Source: Pseudomonadota bacterium
GTDB taxonomy: Bacteria; Pseudomonadota; Alphaproteobacteria; Rhizobiales; Methylopilaceae
Assembly: GCA_023388965.1 (NCBI GenBank)
Contig: JAEWFF010000011.1
Coordinates: 1-37,999 of the forward strand
DNA: 37,999 nucleotides
Reading direction: 5' to 3'
Part shown: in pieces, positions 7,346 to 17,242 of the stretch
How positions within the stretch are numbered: the stretch's first letter is position 1
Layout of the letters: every line of letters starts with the position of its first letter
The notes under the pieces: model-generated
The model's database searches: none
Told to the model about the DNA's origin: nothing
What the model saw: only the letters and a program-made list of their open reading frames with translations
Position numbers and translations under genes: made by a program

Positions 7346-8716
7346 ATGAAATCACACCCAAAGAAGCTCTTCGTCCGGTCCTATGGCTGCCAGATGAACG
7401 TCTATGACGCCCAGCGCATGGCGGATGCGCTGGTGCCGGAAGGCTATGCCGAAACCGACAGGCCGGAAGATGCCGACCTCATCGTCCTCAACACCTGCCA
7501 TATCCGCGAAAAGGCCGCCGAGAAGGTCTATTCCGAACTCGGGCGCATGCGCGCGCTGAAAGCCGAACGCGGCGAGGCCGGACGCGAGACCATGATCGCG
7601 GTTGCCGGCTGCGTGGCGCAGGCCGAAGGCGCGGAGATCATGCGCCGTGCACCGGGCGTCGATCTCGTCGTCGGCCCGCAGAATTATCACCGCCTGCCCG
7701 ATCTCGTGGCGCGGGCGAAGACGGCGAAAGTGGTCGACACCGAATTTCCGCTCGAAGACAAATTCGCCCATCTGCCGGCGGCAAGCCGCGCCCGGACTCT
7801 GGCGCGCGGCCCGTCCGCATTCCTGACCGTGCAGGAAGGCTGCGACAAGTTCTGCACCTTCTGCGTCGTGCCCTATACGCGCGGTGCGGAAGTCTCGCGC
7901 CGCGTCGCCGATATCGTGGCGGAAGCCGAAAGGCTGGCGGCGCATGGCGTGCGCGAGATCACGCTGCTCGGCCAGAACGTCAATGCATTCCATGGCGAAG
8001 GGCCGGACGGAAAGGTCTGGGGCCTCGGCCGGCTTCTCATGCGCATCGCCGAAATTCCGGGCGTTGCGCGGCTGCGTTACACGACGAGCCATCCGCGCGA
8101 CATGGACGAGGAGCTGATCGCGGCCCATCGCGACCTGCCGGCGCTGATGCCGTATTTACACCTTCCCGTGCAGTCCGGCTCGGACCGCATTCTGGACGCG
8201 ATGAACCGCGGCCACACCGCAAACGACTATCTGCGGCTTGTGGAGCGAATCCGCGCCGCGCAGCCCGATCTTGCTCTGTCCTCGGACTTCATCACCGGCT
8301 TTCCCGGCGAGACCGACGAGGATTTTGCGGCGACGCTCGCGCTTGTGCGCGAGGTCGGCTTCGCCTCGACCTTCACGTTCAAATATTCGGCGCGGCCGGG
8401 AACGCCCGCAGCCGACATGGATCAGGTGCCCGAAGCCGTGCGCTCGGAGCGGCTGCTTATCCTGCAGGATGTGCTGGAAGAGCAGCGCCAGGCCTTCAAC
8501 CGTTCGTGCGTCGGCCGCGAGATGGACGTCCTGTTCGACCGCAAGGGCCGGTTTGAGGGTCAGATCGCCGGCCGGTCGCCCTATCTTCAGCCGGTACAGA
8601 TCGAGTCGCGCTCCATCGGGATCGGCGACATTGCGAGGGTGCGCATGGTGAGCAACAGCACCAACAGCCTGTTCGGCGAAATCGTCTCCGAAGGCGCGCG
8701 GATGGAAATCGCATGA
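7346..8716 (+). CDS. miaB: tRNA-2-methylthio-N6-dimethylallyladenosine synthase
   Basis: A 456-residue radical-SAM methylthiotransferase that adds a methylthio group at C2 of i6A37 in tRNAs reading U-starting codons. The N-terminal cluster is held by Cys15, Cys51 and Cys89 (SYGCQMN, NTCHIR, AGCVAQ), and the radical-SAM cluster by CDKFCTFC (Cys166, 170, 173). A TRAM domain fills the C-terminus. The ATG at 7346 was chosen because homologues begin just before KLFVRSYGCQMN; a GTG immediately before it at 7343 and an upstream TTG at 7271 are less likely. The gene ends in an ATGA overlap with the phoH-like gene. Confidence 0.97.
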   Translation: MKSHPKKLFVRSYGCQMNVYDAQRMADALVPEGYAETDRPEDADLIVLNTCHIREKAAEKVYSELGRMRALKAERGEAGRETMIAVAGCVAQAEGAEIMRRAPGVDLVVGPQNYHRLPDLVARAKTAKVVDTEFPLEDKFAHLPAASRARTLARGPSAFLTVQEGCDKFCTFCVVPYTRGAEVSRRVADIVAEAERLAAHGVREITLLGQNVNAFHGEGPDGKVWGLGRLLMRIAEIPGVARLRYTTSHPRDMDEELIAAHRDLPALMPYLHLPVQSGSDRILDAMNRGHTANDYLRLVERIRAAQPDLALSSDFITGFPGETDEDFAATLALVREVGFASTFTFKYSARPGTPAADMDQVPEAVRSERLLILQDVLEEQRQAFNRSCVGREMDVLFDRKGRFEGQIAGRSPYLQPVQIESRSIGIGDIARVRMVSNSTNSLFGEIVSEGARMEIA

Positions 8717-9720
8717 CGACGCCCGCGCCGGAACGCCCTCCCCCATCCGAACTCGTCCTGACATTCGACGACAACCGGCTCGCCTCCGGCATTTTCGGCA
8801 GCCATGACCAGAATCTCGCTTTTCTGGAGCGGCGCCTCGGCGTCGAAATCACGCCGTCCGGCAATCATGTCTCGATCCGCGGCCCGGCCGACGCCACCGA
8901 ACAGGCGCGCCGCGTTCTGGAAAGCCTGCAGGCCCGCGTGCGGCGCGGCGAGGATGTCGGCCTCGGCGATGTCGACGGCGCGATCCGCATGAGCGCCGAT
9001 CAGGGCAGCCTCTTCCCCGCCGAGGGTGGTGCGCGCGGCGCATTCGCCGTCATTTCGACGCGCAAGAAAACGGTCACCGCGCGCACACCGGCGCAGGACG
9101 CCTATATCCGCGCCCTGAACAGCCGCGAACTCGTCTTCGGCGTCGGCCCGGCGGGCACCGGCAAGACCTATCTCGCGGTCGCGCACGCGGTCGCCCTGCT
9201 TGAACGCGGCGAGGTCGACCGCATCGTCCTGTCGCGCCCGGCGGTCGAGGCCGGCGAACGGCTCGGCTTTCTGCCGGGCGACATGCGCGAAAAGGTCGAT
9301 CCCTATCTCAGGCCGCTCTACGACGCGCTTTACGACATGCTGCCGCCCGAGCGGGTCGAGCGCGGATTGCAGTCGGGCGTCATCGAGATCGCCCCCCTCG
9401 CCTTCATGCGCGGGCGCACGCTTTTCAATTCCGTCGTCATTCTCGACGAGGCGCAGAACGCGAGCGCGATGCAGATGAAGATGTTTCTGACGCGTCTCGG
9501 CGAGAATTCGCGCATGATCGTGTGCGGTGACGCAACGCAGATCGACCTGCCCTCGGGCCAGAAATCCGGACTGATCGAAGCCACGAATCTGCTGGCCGAT
9601 GTCGAGGGCGTTTCGGTGTGCCGCTTCGGCGAGGCCGATGTCGTGCGCCACGAACTGGTCGGCCGTATCGTGCGCGCCTACGAGGCCGCCGACCGCGCCA
9701 GAACCGTCAGGATGCCATGA
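8713..9720 (+). CDS. ybeZ: PhoH-like P-loop ATPase (YbeZ type)
   Basis: A 335-residue PhoH-family NTPase with Walker A GPAGTGKT (residues 145-152) and Walker B VVILDEAQN (about 245-253). The N-terminal part (about 12-90) resembles a KH-like domain, as in YbeZ. In other bacteria YbeZ works with YbeY in RNA and ribosome metabolism; here it lies directly upstream of ybeY with an ATGA overlap at 9717-9720, and downstream of miaB with another ATGA overlap, a conserved cluster. The exact biochemical role of the family remains incompletely defined. Confidence 0.95.
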   Translation: MTTPAPERPPPSELVLTFDDNRLASGIFGSHDQNLAFLERRLGVEITPSGNHVSIRGPADATEQARRVLESLQARVRRGEDVGLGDVDGAIRMSADQGSLFPAEGGARGAFAVISTRKKTVTARTPAQDAYIRALNSRELVFGVGPAGTGKTYLAVAHAVALLERGEVDRIVLSRPAVEAGERLGFLPGDMREKVDPYLRPLYDALYDMLPPERVERGLQSGVIEIAPLAFMRGRTLFNSVVILDEAQNASAMQMKMFLTRLGENSRMIVCGDATQIDLPSGQKSGLIEATNLLADVEGVSVCRFGEADVVRHELVGRIVRAYEAADRARTVRMP

Positions 9721-10193
9721 GCCCCGCAATCGATGTAGTGGCGCAATCGCCACTCTGGTCGGGCGAGCCCGACAGCGAAGAGGTTGCCAGGCGCGCGGCC
9801 CTCGCCGCGCTCGCGGAAACCGGCCGCACATACAGCAGGGGCGCGGAGATCGCGATCGTTCTTGCTGACGATGCGCGCCTGCAGGAACTCAACAATATCT
9901 GGCGCGGCAAGGACAGGCCAACCAATGTCCTGTCCTTTCCGGGCGCCGAAGGCGCGGAGATCGCGACCACCGATATTCTCGGCGATGTCGTCATCGCCTA
10001 CGAGACCGTCGCGCGCGAGGCGCAAAGCGAAGGCAAGACCTTCGCGGCGCATTTCGCCCATCTCGTCGTGCACGGCACGCTGCATCTGTTCGGCTTCGAC
10101 CATGAGGACGATGGCGAAGCCGAGACCATGGAAAACGCCGAACGCGCCGCACTCGCGCGGCTCGGCATCGACGATCCCTATCAGGAGGACTGA
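9717..10193 (+). CDS. ybeY: Endoribonuclease / rRNA maturation factor YbeY
   Basis: A 158-residue metalloprotein of the YbeY (UPF0054) family, involved in 16S rRNA 3' maturation and ribosome quality control. The zinc site HGTLHLFGFDH is present (His119, His123, His129), as is NVLSFP (about 70-75). The ATG at 9717 overlaps the phoH-like stop. It lies between phoH-like and corC, the order seen across Proteobacteria. Confidence 0.97.
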   Translation: MSPAIDVVAQSPLWSGEPDSEEVARRAALAALAETGRTYSRGAEIAIVLADDARLQELNNIWRGKDRPTNVLSFPGAEGAEIATTDILGDVVIAYETVAREAQSEGKTFAAHFAHLVVHGTLHLFGFDHEDDGEAETMENAERAALARLGIDDPYQED

Positions 10194-10215
10194 AGCCCTT
10201 GCGGGCGATATTGCC

Positions 10216-11178
10216 ATGTCACACGAAGACCATACGTCCAACGGACGATTATCGGACGAACGCTCCAGCGAACCTCGCTGGCTCGACCGTCTGAAGGTGC
10301 TGCTGCACATCAAGAAACCGGCGACCCTGCGCGACGAGATCGAGGACGCGCTGACCGAGGATGCCGGCACGGCGGACCCCGATTTCTCTCCGGAAGAGCG
10401 GGCCATGCTGCAGAACGTCCTGACATTGCGCGAGCAGGATGTCAGCGATGTGATGGTGCCGCGGCCCGATATCGTCGCGGTTCCGGCCGATATGTCGCTC
10501 TCGGATGTGCTGTTCCGGTTCGAGGAAGCGGAACATTCGCGCCTTCCGGTCTATGGCGAGACGATCGACGATCTGAAGGGCATGGTCCATATCAAGGACG
10601 TCCTGCGCTATCTGACGACGAAGGGCCGCGTGCGGGACGAACTCGATCTTTCGCGCGCCGATCTCAAGCCGTCCGTGGTCGAGGCCAAACTCGTGCGCGA
10701 CGTTCTGTACGTGCCGCCCTCCATGCCCGCGACCGATCTTCTGGCGCGGATGCAGGCGCGGCACATTCACATGGCTCTCGTCATCGACGAGCATGGCGGC
10801 ACGGACGGTCTCGTGACCATCGAGGATCTGATCGAGATCGTCGTCGGCGATATCGAGGACGAGCACGACGAGAGCGAAGGCCCGATGATCCGCAGCCTGC
10901 GCGACGGATCGCTGATCGCCCGGGGCCGCACGCCCATCGAGGATGTGCAGGGCAAGCTCGGCGAGGCGACCGATCTCGGCGCCAATGAGGATGTCGATAC
11001 GCTCGGCGGCCTTCTCATCACGATTGCCGGCCGCGTGCCGGTGCGCGGCGAAGTCATAGCCGGGCCGAGCGATCTCGATTTCATGGTGCTCGACGCCGAT
11101 CCGAGGCGCGTCAAGCGCGTACGCATCATCCCGCGCAAGGCGCGGGCGTCCGAAAACCTCGAAGCGGACGCGAGCTGA
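10216..11178 (+). CDS. corC: CBS/CorC-HlyC domain protein (CorC/TlyC family)
   Basis: A 320-residue cytoplasmic protein with a polar N-terminus, a pair of CBS domains (about residues 85-205, with DVMVPRPDIVAVP and LVIDEHGGTDGLVTIEDL), and a C-terminal CorC_HlyC transporter-associated domain (about 225-310). CorC-type proteins are linked to magnesium/cobalt efflux and are often encoded between ybeY and lnt, as here. There is no DUF21 membrane domain, so it is the short soluble type. The ATG at 10216 begins MSHEDHTSNG. The gap to lnt is only 2 bases. Confidence 0.93.
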   Translation: MSHEDHTSNGRLSDERSSEPRWLDRLKVLLHIKKPATLRDEIEDALTEDAGTADPDFSPEERAMLQNVLTLREQDVSDVMVPRPDIVAVPADMSLSDVLFRFEEAEHSRLPVYGETIDDLKGMVHIKDVLRYLTTKGRVRDELDLSRADLKPSVVEAKLVRDVLYVPPSMPATDLLARMQARHIHMALVIDEHGGTDGLVTIEDLIEIVVGDIEDEHDESEGPMIRSLRDGSLIARGRTPIEDVQGKLGEATDLGANEDVDTLGGLLITIAGRVPVRGEVIAGPSDLDFMVLDADPRRVKRVRIIPRKARASENLEADAS

Positions 11179-11180
11179 CA

Positions 11181-12755
11181 TTGGCGTTTGCGCTGCCGGC
11201 CCACCGCGTCATCCTGCTCGACGGCTGGCGGAGATTCGCGGTGGCGGGGCTGGCGGGCGCGCTCGCCGTGCTTGCAATGCCGCCCTTCGGCATCGTGCCG
11301 GCGCTTGCCGTCGCGCTGCCGGTTCTCGTCTGGCTGCTCGACGGGACCGGCGCGGGACGGGACGGGCTGAAAAGCGCGGCCATGACCGGCTTTGCCTTCG
11401 GCTTCGGCTATTTCCTTGCCGGCCTGTGGTGGATCGGCGCGGCCTTTTTCGTGCCGGGCGACAATTACCAATGGCTGGCGCCGTTCGCGGTACTTGGCCT
11501 TCCGGCCTTCCTCGCGCTGTTTCCCGCACTGGGCTGCGCCCTCGCCCGGCTCGTCTGGTCGGCCGGCCCGGCGCGCATATTGGCGCTCGCGTTCGGGCTC
11601 GGCGTATCCGAATGGCTGCGCGGCCATGTATTGACGGGCTTCCCCTGGAACGAGTTCGGCTATGCGCTCGCCAATCTGCCCTTTGTCGGCCAGATGGCCT
11701 CCATCGTCGGCGTCGAAGGGCTGACGCCGCTCACGATTGCGATCTTCGCCATGCCGGCCGTGCTGGGCGACGAGGGTCCGAACCGGTACCGCCCGGTCAT
11801 TGCGGCGATTCTCGTCCTTGCGGCATTCGCCGCATTCGGCGCCGCGCGGCTCGCTCTAGCCGGGCCGGCGCCCCTGTCGGATGTACGGCTGCGCATCATG
11901 CAGCCGAACCTGCCGCAGGACGACAAATTCAGGCCCGCGCTGAAGAACGAGATCATGGCGCGCTATCTCGCGCTGTCGGACCGGCGGACATCGCCGGAGC
12001 ATGAGGGTCTCGCGAATACCGATATCCTGATCTGGCCCGAATCCGCCTTCCCTTTCCTGCTGTCTAAAGCACCCGATGCCCTGGCGCAGATCGGCGGCCT
12101 TCTGCCGGACGGCACGGTGCTTCTGACCGGAGCGGCGCGCGCCGAGGATTCGGTCAAGCCGCCCAGGATCTACAATTCCGTCCACGCGCTCGGCCCCGAC
12201 GGATCGATCATCGACACCTATGACAAGGTGCGCCTCGTGCCCGGCGGCGAGTTCTTTCCGTTCCAGGGCTTTTTCGAGGACACGCTCGGCCTGCGCGTCG
12301 TTACGCGCCTGCCCGGCGGCTTCACCGCCGGAGACGCGCCGCGCAACATGACGCTGCCGAACGGCACCGTGTTCGGACCGCTGATCTGCTACGAGGCCAT
12401 TTTTCCGAACGGCACGATCGATCCCGACACGCGGCCCGGCGCGCTCCTCAACGTCACCAATGACGGCTGGTTCGGCGACACCGCCGGCCCCCATCAGCAT
12501 TTCGCCCAGGCGCGTATGCGCGCCGTGGAACAGGGGCTGCCGCTCATCCGCGCAGCCAATACAGGCATTTCGGCCGTCATCGATCCGTGGGGCCGCGTTC
12601 AGGCCTCGCTGCCGGTGGGCGTCGACGGCGTGATCGACGCTCTGCTCCCGCTTCCGGGACCGGTCACACCCTATGCACGATTTGGCCAAATTCTTGTGTT
12701 GGTTCTTTACCTTGCAACTATCGTAGGGGTATTCACGCCGCGTCTGCGTGTTTGA
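11181..12755 (+). CDS. lnt: Apolipoprotein N-acyltransferase
   Basis: A 524-residue inner membrane enzyme that adds the third acyl chain to the N-terminal cysteine of lipoproteins. Several membrane helices fill about residues 15-225 and a periplasmic nitrilase-like domain follows, with the triad Glu287 (WPESAF), Lys349 (YDKVRLVPGGE) and Cys403 (ICYEAIFP). A last membrane helix is at the C-terminus (about 500-518). The start is a TTG at 11181, 2 bases after the corC stop, suggesting translational coupling. Confidence 0.96.
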   Translation: MAFALPAHRVILLDGWRRFAVAGLAGALAVLAMPPFGIVPALAVALPVLVWLLDGTGAGRDGLKSAAMTGFAFGFGYFLAGLWWIGAAFFVPGDNYQWLAPFAVLGLPAFLALFPALGCALARLVWSAGPARILALAFGLGVSEWLRGHVLTGFPWNEFGYALANLPFVGQMASIVGVEGLTPLTIAIFAMPAVLGDEGPNRYRPVIAAILVLAAFAAFGAARLALAGPAPLSDVRLRIMQPNLPQDDKFRPALKNEIMARYLALSDRRTSPEHEGLANTDILIWPESAFPFLLSKAPDALAQIGGLLPDGTVLLTGAARAEDSVKPPRIYNSVHALGPDGSIIDTYDKVRLVPGGEFFPFQGFFEDTLGLRVVTRLPGGFTAGDAPRNMTLPNGTVFGPLICYEAIFPNGTIDPDTRPGALLNVTNDGWFGDTAGPHQHFAQARMRAVEQGLPLIRAANTGISAVIDPWGRVQASLPVGVDGVIDALLPLPGPVTPYARFGQILVLVLYLATIVGVFTPRLRV

Positions 12756-12897
12756 CATTGCCCGGCCGCGCAACCATTCTCGCCGCGCGGTAAAGTAGCG
12801 CAGTCTGCGCGGAAACCGGGCCTTCGCCCGTGTCATCCCAGCGGCTTGATGAAACCTCGGCAATGAGCCCGCGGACACGGGTTGAGGAGCATATTAG

Positions 12898-13308
12898 ATG
12901 ATCGCCACGAAGGCGCCGAACCCCATCGACAAGCATGTGGGCGCGAGGGTCCGCATGCGCCGGCTTCTCGTCGGAATGTCCCAGGAGAAACTCGGCACCG
13001 CGCTGGGCATCACCTTCCAGCAGATCCAGAAGTACGAGAAGGGAACCAACCGCATCGGCGCTTCGCGCCTGCAGCAGATTTCCGGCGTGCTGGGCGTGCC
13101 CGTGTCCTATTTCTTCGAAGACGCGCAGGGCGAGGCGCTGTCGAATTCGGGTTTTGCCGACAAGAAGGGCGATTACGTCGCCGATTTTCTCGCCACTTCC
13201 GAGGGCCTGCAGCTCACCAAGAGCTTCATGAAGGTCAAGGACCCCAAGGTGCGCCGCCGCATCGTCGATCTCGTTGCCTCGATCGCCGACGAAGCCGCCG
13301 GGGAATAA
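12898..13308 (+). CDS. XRE-family helix-turn-helix regulator
   Basis: A 136-residue regulator with an N-terminal lambda-repressor-like helix-turn-helix (about residues 12-68; MSQEKLGTALGITFQQIQKYE is the core, here split as MSQEKLGTALGI then TFQQIQKYEKG). A conserved C-terminal tail with DFLATSEGLQL and VRRRIVDLVASIA follows. This form is widespread in Alphaproteobacteria and commonly sits just before metK, as here. GAGGAG lies 9 bases before the ATG. Whether it regulates metK or the local operon is inference only. The 142-base gap before it shows no clear promoter or terminator. Confidence 0.92.
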   Translation: MIATKAPNPIDKHVGARVRMRRLLVGMSQEKLGTALGITFQQIQKYEKGTNRIGASRLQQISGVLGVPVSYFFEDAQGEALSNSGFADKKGDYVADFLATSEGLQLTKSFMKVKDPKVRRRIVDLVASIADEAAGE

Positions 13309-13403
13309 AGCGTTTCTCCGCACCTTGACCGTCCGCCGCGAGCTTGCGAGAACGCCACGCCGCCGCGCGGTGCGCGGCATATGTGCAAATCGGGGGCAAG
13401 GCC

Positions 13404-14582
<1,179 letters not shown>

Positions 14583-14585
14583 TTT

Positions 14586-14693
14586 ACCTCTCCCCGCAAA
14601 GCGGGGAGAGGTCGGCACGCAGTGCCGGGTGAGGGGCGGTCTACAAATTTATGCCCCTCACCCCGGCCCTCTCCCCGCGCGCGGGGAGAGGGA
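14586..14693. repeat. Repeat C, CCTCTCCCCGC palindromic element
   Basis: Three hairpins and one long-range stem fill the gap between metK and trmB: 14587-14597 with 14601-14611 (11 bp), CGGCA/TGCCG at 14613-14626, GGTGAGGGGC-type pairing with GCCCCTCACC (about 14628-14636 with 14653-14662), and a 12-bp stem at about 14667-14692. This resembles a dispersed repeat seen widely in Rhizobiales genomes. No T-run follows, so it is not a classical terminator. It lies inside a likely metK-trmB transcript. Confidence 0.85.
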
Positions 14694-14715
14694 GCAAGAG
14701 GCGCCCGTAGCTGAT

Positions 14716-15414
14716 ATGCCCGAAATTCCAAATCATAGTTCCCGCCCGGCTCTGTACGGACGCCGCAAGGGCAAGCCGCTGCGCGCCGCGCAGGCCGGGC
14801 GTTACGAGACCCTGCTGCCGAAGCTGAGGCTCGATCCGAGCGCACCGGCGCCGAACGACCTCGCCACCCTGTTCGAGGCCAAGGTCACGGACTTTCGTCT
14901 CGAAATCGGCTTCGGCGGTGCCGAGCATCTTCTGTCCGAAGCCGAAGGCGAACCGGCCACCGGCTTTTTCGGCGTCGAGCCCTTCGTCAACGGCCTTGCC
15001 AAGGCGCTGACCGGGATCGAGGAGCGCGGCCTTGCCAATATGCGTCTGTACGACAGTGACGCCGCATTCCTGCTCGACTGGCTGCCCGATGCCTGCCTGT
15101 CGCGCGTCGATCTTCTCTATCCCGATCCGTGGCCGAAAAAGCGCCAGTGGAAACGCCGTTTCGTCTCGGCGGAAAATCTCGGCCGCATCGCGCGCGTGCT
15201 GAAACCGGGCGGCGAGTTCCGCTTCGCCAGCGACATTGCGAGCTATGTCGAATGGACCCTGGCGCATATGCGCCGCGAGCCGCGCCTCGTATGGACGGCC
15301 GACCGCGCCGACGACTGGCGCCTGCCATGGAGCGGCTGGCCGGGCACGCGCTATGAAGCCAAGGCCAAGCGGGAAGGGCGCGTTCCGGCCTATCTGATCT
15401 TCCGCCGCGTCTAG
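14716..15414 (+). CDS. trmB: tRNA (guanine-N7-)-methyltransferase
   Basis: A 232-residue SAM-dependent methyltransferase that makes m7G46 in tRNA. EIGFGGAEHL (SAM-binding loop, about residues 60-69) and LLYPDPWPKKRQWKRRFV (the TrmB signature, about 134-151) are clear. I chose the ATG at 14716, because the upstream in-frame reading would translate repeat C. Its TAG stop overlaps the stop of the convergent transporter gene by 4 bases (15411-15414), and no terminator separates them. Confidence 0.96.
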   Translation: MPEIPNHSSRPALYGRRKGKPLRAAQAGRYETLLPKLRLDPSAPAPNDLATLFEAKVTDFRLEIGFGGAEHLLSEAEGEPATGFFGVEPFVNGLAKALTGIEERGLANMRLYDSDAAFLLDWLPDACLSRVDLLYPDPWPKKRQWKRRFVSAENLGRIARVLKPGGEFRFASDIASYVEWTLAHMRREPRLVWTADRADDWRLPWSGWPGTRYEAKAKREGRVPAYLIFRRV

Positions 15415-16319
15415 GGCTTTGCCTCGGCACCGTCCTCGGCGATTTCCCGCGTGCGGCCCGACACCAGCACCCCGCACAGGATGAGCGCCGCGCCGAACAG
15501 CGCGAGAGCCGGCAATCGTTCGCCGGCGATACGGCCGATGACCCCCGCCCAGACCGGCTCGCCGGCATAGATCAGGGTCGCGCGGGTCGGAGATACGGAT
15601 TTCTGCGCCCAGTTGATCGCAAGCTGGATGCCGGCGCTCGCCGCCGCAAGGCCGAGCACGCTGAAGAGCAGAAACCACGAAAAGGGCGGCACCTCCTCGC
15701 CGAACACCGGCATCAGGGCCAGCGACAGCACGCCCGCGACCAGAAGCTGCGCGGCGGAGAGGCGGCGGGCATCGGTGCCGGGCGCGTAACGCCCGATCAG
15801 GATGATCTCGAAAGCGACCGCCAGGGCACACAGCACGGTCGCGATCTCGCCCGGGGACAGCGAAAACGATGCGCCCGCTTCAGGCCCGGTGACGAAGACG
15901 AGACCGGCAAAGGCCAGCGCGACGCCGATCCAGCTATAGAGGCCGGGCGGCCGTTTCAGCACGGCCCATTGCAAGAGCGGCACGAAGGGAACGTAGAGCG
16001 CGGTGATGAACGCCGATTTGGAGCTCGAAATCGTCTGCAGGCCCCAGGTTTGCAGGAAATAGCCGAGGAACAGGAAAATTCCGATGAGCGTTCCGCCGCG
16101 CAGTTCGCGCGCGGTGAGGCTCCGCATGGCGCCGCGGAACAGCAGGGCGGTCGCAAGCCCCGCCGCAACGAAACGCATGCCGACGAAGAAGAACGGCCCC
16201 GAGACCTCCATCGCCCGATGCACGACGAGGAAGGTCCCACCCCAGATCATGGTGATGAAGACGAGAACGAGTTCCTGGCGGGTGAGAACGCGCCAGCGGG
16301 AGCGGGGCGGAATGGTCAT
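15411..16319 (-). CDS. EamA/DMT-family transporter
   Basis: A protein of about 302 residues with two EamA repeats, ten predicted membrane helices and the family features WGGTFLVVHRAME near the start and AGEPVWAGVIGRIAGERL in the second repeat. Drug/metabolite transporters of this type export small metabolites; the substrate is not predictable. The ATG at 16319 gives MTIPPRSRW; alternatives are an ATG at 16340 and a TTG at 16364 next to GGAGGCGG. It is minus-strand, in a short insert between trmB and the rimP block. Confidence 0.88.
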   Translation of the reverse strand: MTIPPRSRWRVLTRQELVLVFITMIWGGTFLVVHRAMEVSGPFFFVGMRFVAAGLATALLFRGAMRSLTARELRGGTLIGIFLFLGYFLQTWGLQTISSSKSAFITALYVPFVPLLQWAVLKRPPGLYSWIGVALAFAGLVFVTGPEAGASFSLSPGEIATVLCALAVAFEIILIGRYAPGTDARRLSAAQLLVAGVLSLALMPVFGEEVPPFSWFLLFSVLGLAAASAGIQLAINWAQKSVSPTRATLIYAGEPVWAGVIGRIAGERLPALALFGAALILCGVLVSGRTREIAEDGAEAKP

Positions 16320-16378
16320 GGGGCGGGCCGCGCCAGCCATATCAGGGCGCGGCGCCGCCTCCAACGGGCGCTATACGA

Positions 16379-17061
16379 TCACGCGGTCATGCGCGCCGCC
16401 ACGACATCCCAGTTCACGATGCCGTCGAGAACCGCCTTCGCATGTTCGGTCCGCCGGTTCTCGTAATCGAGATAATAGGCGTGCTCCCAGACATCCACGC
16501 CGAGGAGCGGCGTCCCGCGGCCGCGAACGGACTGTCGCCTCCGGGCGTGGCCTCGATCTTGAGCGCCGAGCCGTCGAGGGTCAGCCAGGCCCAGCCCGAG
16601 CCGAAAACATCGCCCGCCGCCTTAGTGAAGTCGGCCTTCATCTTGTCGAGGCCGCCAAGGTCCTTGTCGATAGCGGCGAGAAGATCGCCGGCCGGGGCCT
16701 TGGCGCCGCCGGGCTTGAACTGCTCCCAGTAGAAGACGTGGTTCCAGGCCTGGCCGGCATTGTTGAAGATCTTGCGGTCCTCGGCCTTGTCCCGGCTTGC
16801 CTTGACGATTTCCGCGAGATTCATCTCGGCATATGGCTTGCCGGCGACGAGTTCATTGAGATTCTTGAAATATGCCGCGTGATGCTTGCCGTAATGCAGG
16901 TTCACGGTGCGGGCCGAAATGACCGGGGCGAGGGCATCCTCGGCAAAGGGCAGATCGGGTTGCGGGAAGGGCGCGGCGGCCCCGGCGATATGGGGCAGGC
17001 CCACGGCGGAAGCGGCGAGGCCTGCGCCGGCTCCGATGAGCAAAGCGCGTCGGGTGAACAT
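16379..17061 (-). pseudogene. sodB: Fe/Mn superoxide dismutase with Tat-type signal, frameshifted
   Basis: The reading begins MFTRRALLIGAGAG, a twin-arginine signal with an AGAAA cleavage region, then a typical Fe/Mn-SOD body with ligands His56 (NLHYGKHH) and His108 (AWNHVFYW) and GSGWAWL. After GGDSPFAAAG the frame goes wrong. The other frame continues TPLLGVDVWEHAYYLDYENR to a TGA at 16379-16381, and adding one base at the CCC run 16514-16516 restores a 227-residue protein. The uninterrupted frame ends at 16414 after 215 residues and lacks the last two metal ligands, Asp190 and His194 in restored numbering. This is either a true one-base deletion or a sequencing error in a short homopolymer. 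An active product would remove superoxide in the periplasm. Confidence 0.88.
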
Positions 17062-17135
17062 TGGGCGTCTCCGTGAGGATTTTCTGAACGACGAACCCGC
17101 GAGCGGGGGCCGCCGTTCCGCCTCTTCCCGACAAC

Positions 17136-17164
17136 TTGCGCGGCGGACGCGGTTTCTCTATATT
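17136..17164 (+). promoter_or_regulatory. Candidate promoter of the rimP-nusA-infB operon
   Basis: TTGCGC (17136-17141) and TATATT (17159-17164) are separated by 17 bases, a good housekeeping sigma-like arrangement with a near-consensus -10. It lies between the divergent sodB start and rimP and would give a leader of about 70 bases that contains the hairpin at 17203-17240. Confidence 0.45.
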
Positions 17165-17202
17165 GGCCTCAACATCCTTCTCATGACCAACTTCATGGGG
17201 TG

Positions 17203-17240
17203 GGCTCCAACCGGGGCCCGCTCTTTTGGCATTTGGAGCC
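17203..17240 (+). promoter_or_regulatory. Hairpin covering the rimP ribosome-binding site
   Basis: GGCTCCAA (17203-17210) pairs perfectly with TTGGAGCC (17233-17240). The downstream arm contains the GGAG (17235-17238) that serves as the ribosome-binding site for the rimP ATG at 17243. Folding would hide it, so this is a candidate translational control element for the operon. Confidence 0.5.
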
Positions 17241-17242
17241 TT

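Noticed and set aside
13309..13403. Possible SAM riboswitch in the metK leader
   Set aside because: The 95-base leader has one GC hairpin (13362-13378) but none of the conserved core of SAM-I, SAM-II or SAM/SAH motifs that I can recall; a covariance-model search would settle it.
14629..14715. N-terminal extension of trmB from 14629
   Set aside because: It would translate repeat C; homologues begin close to the ATG at 14716.
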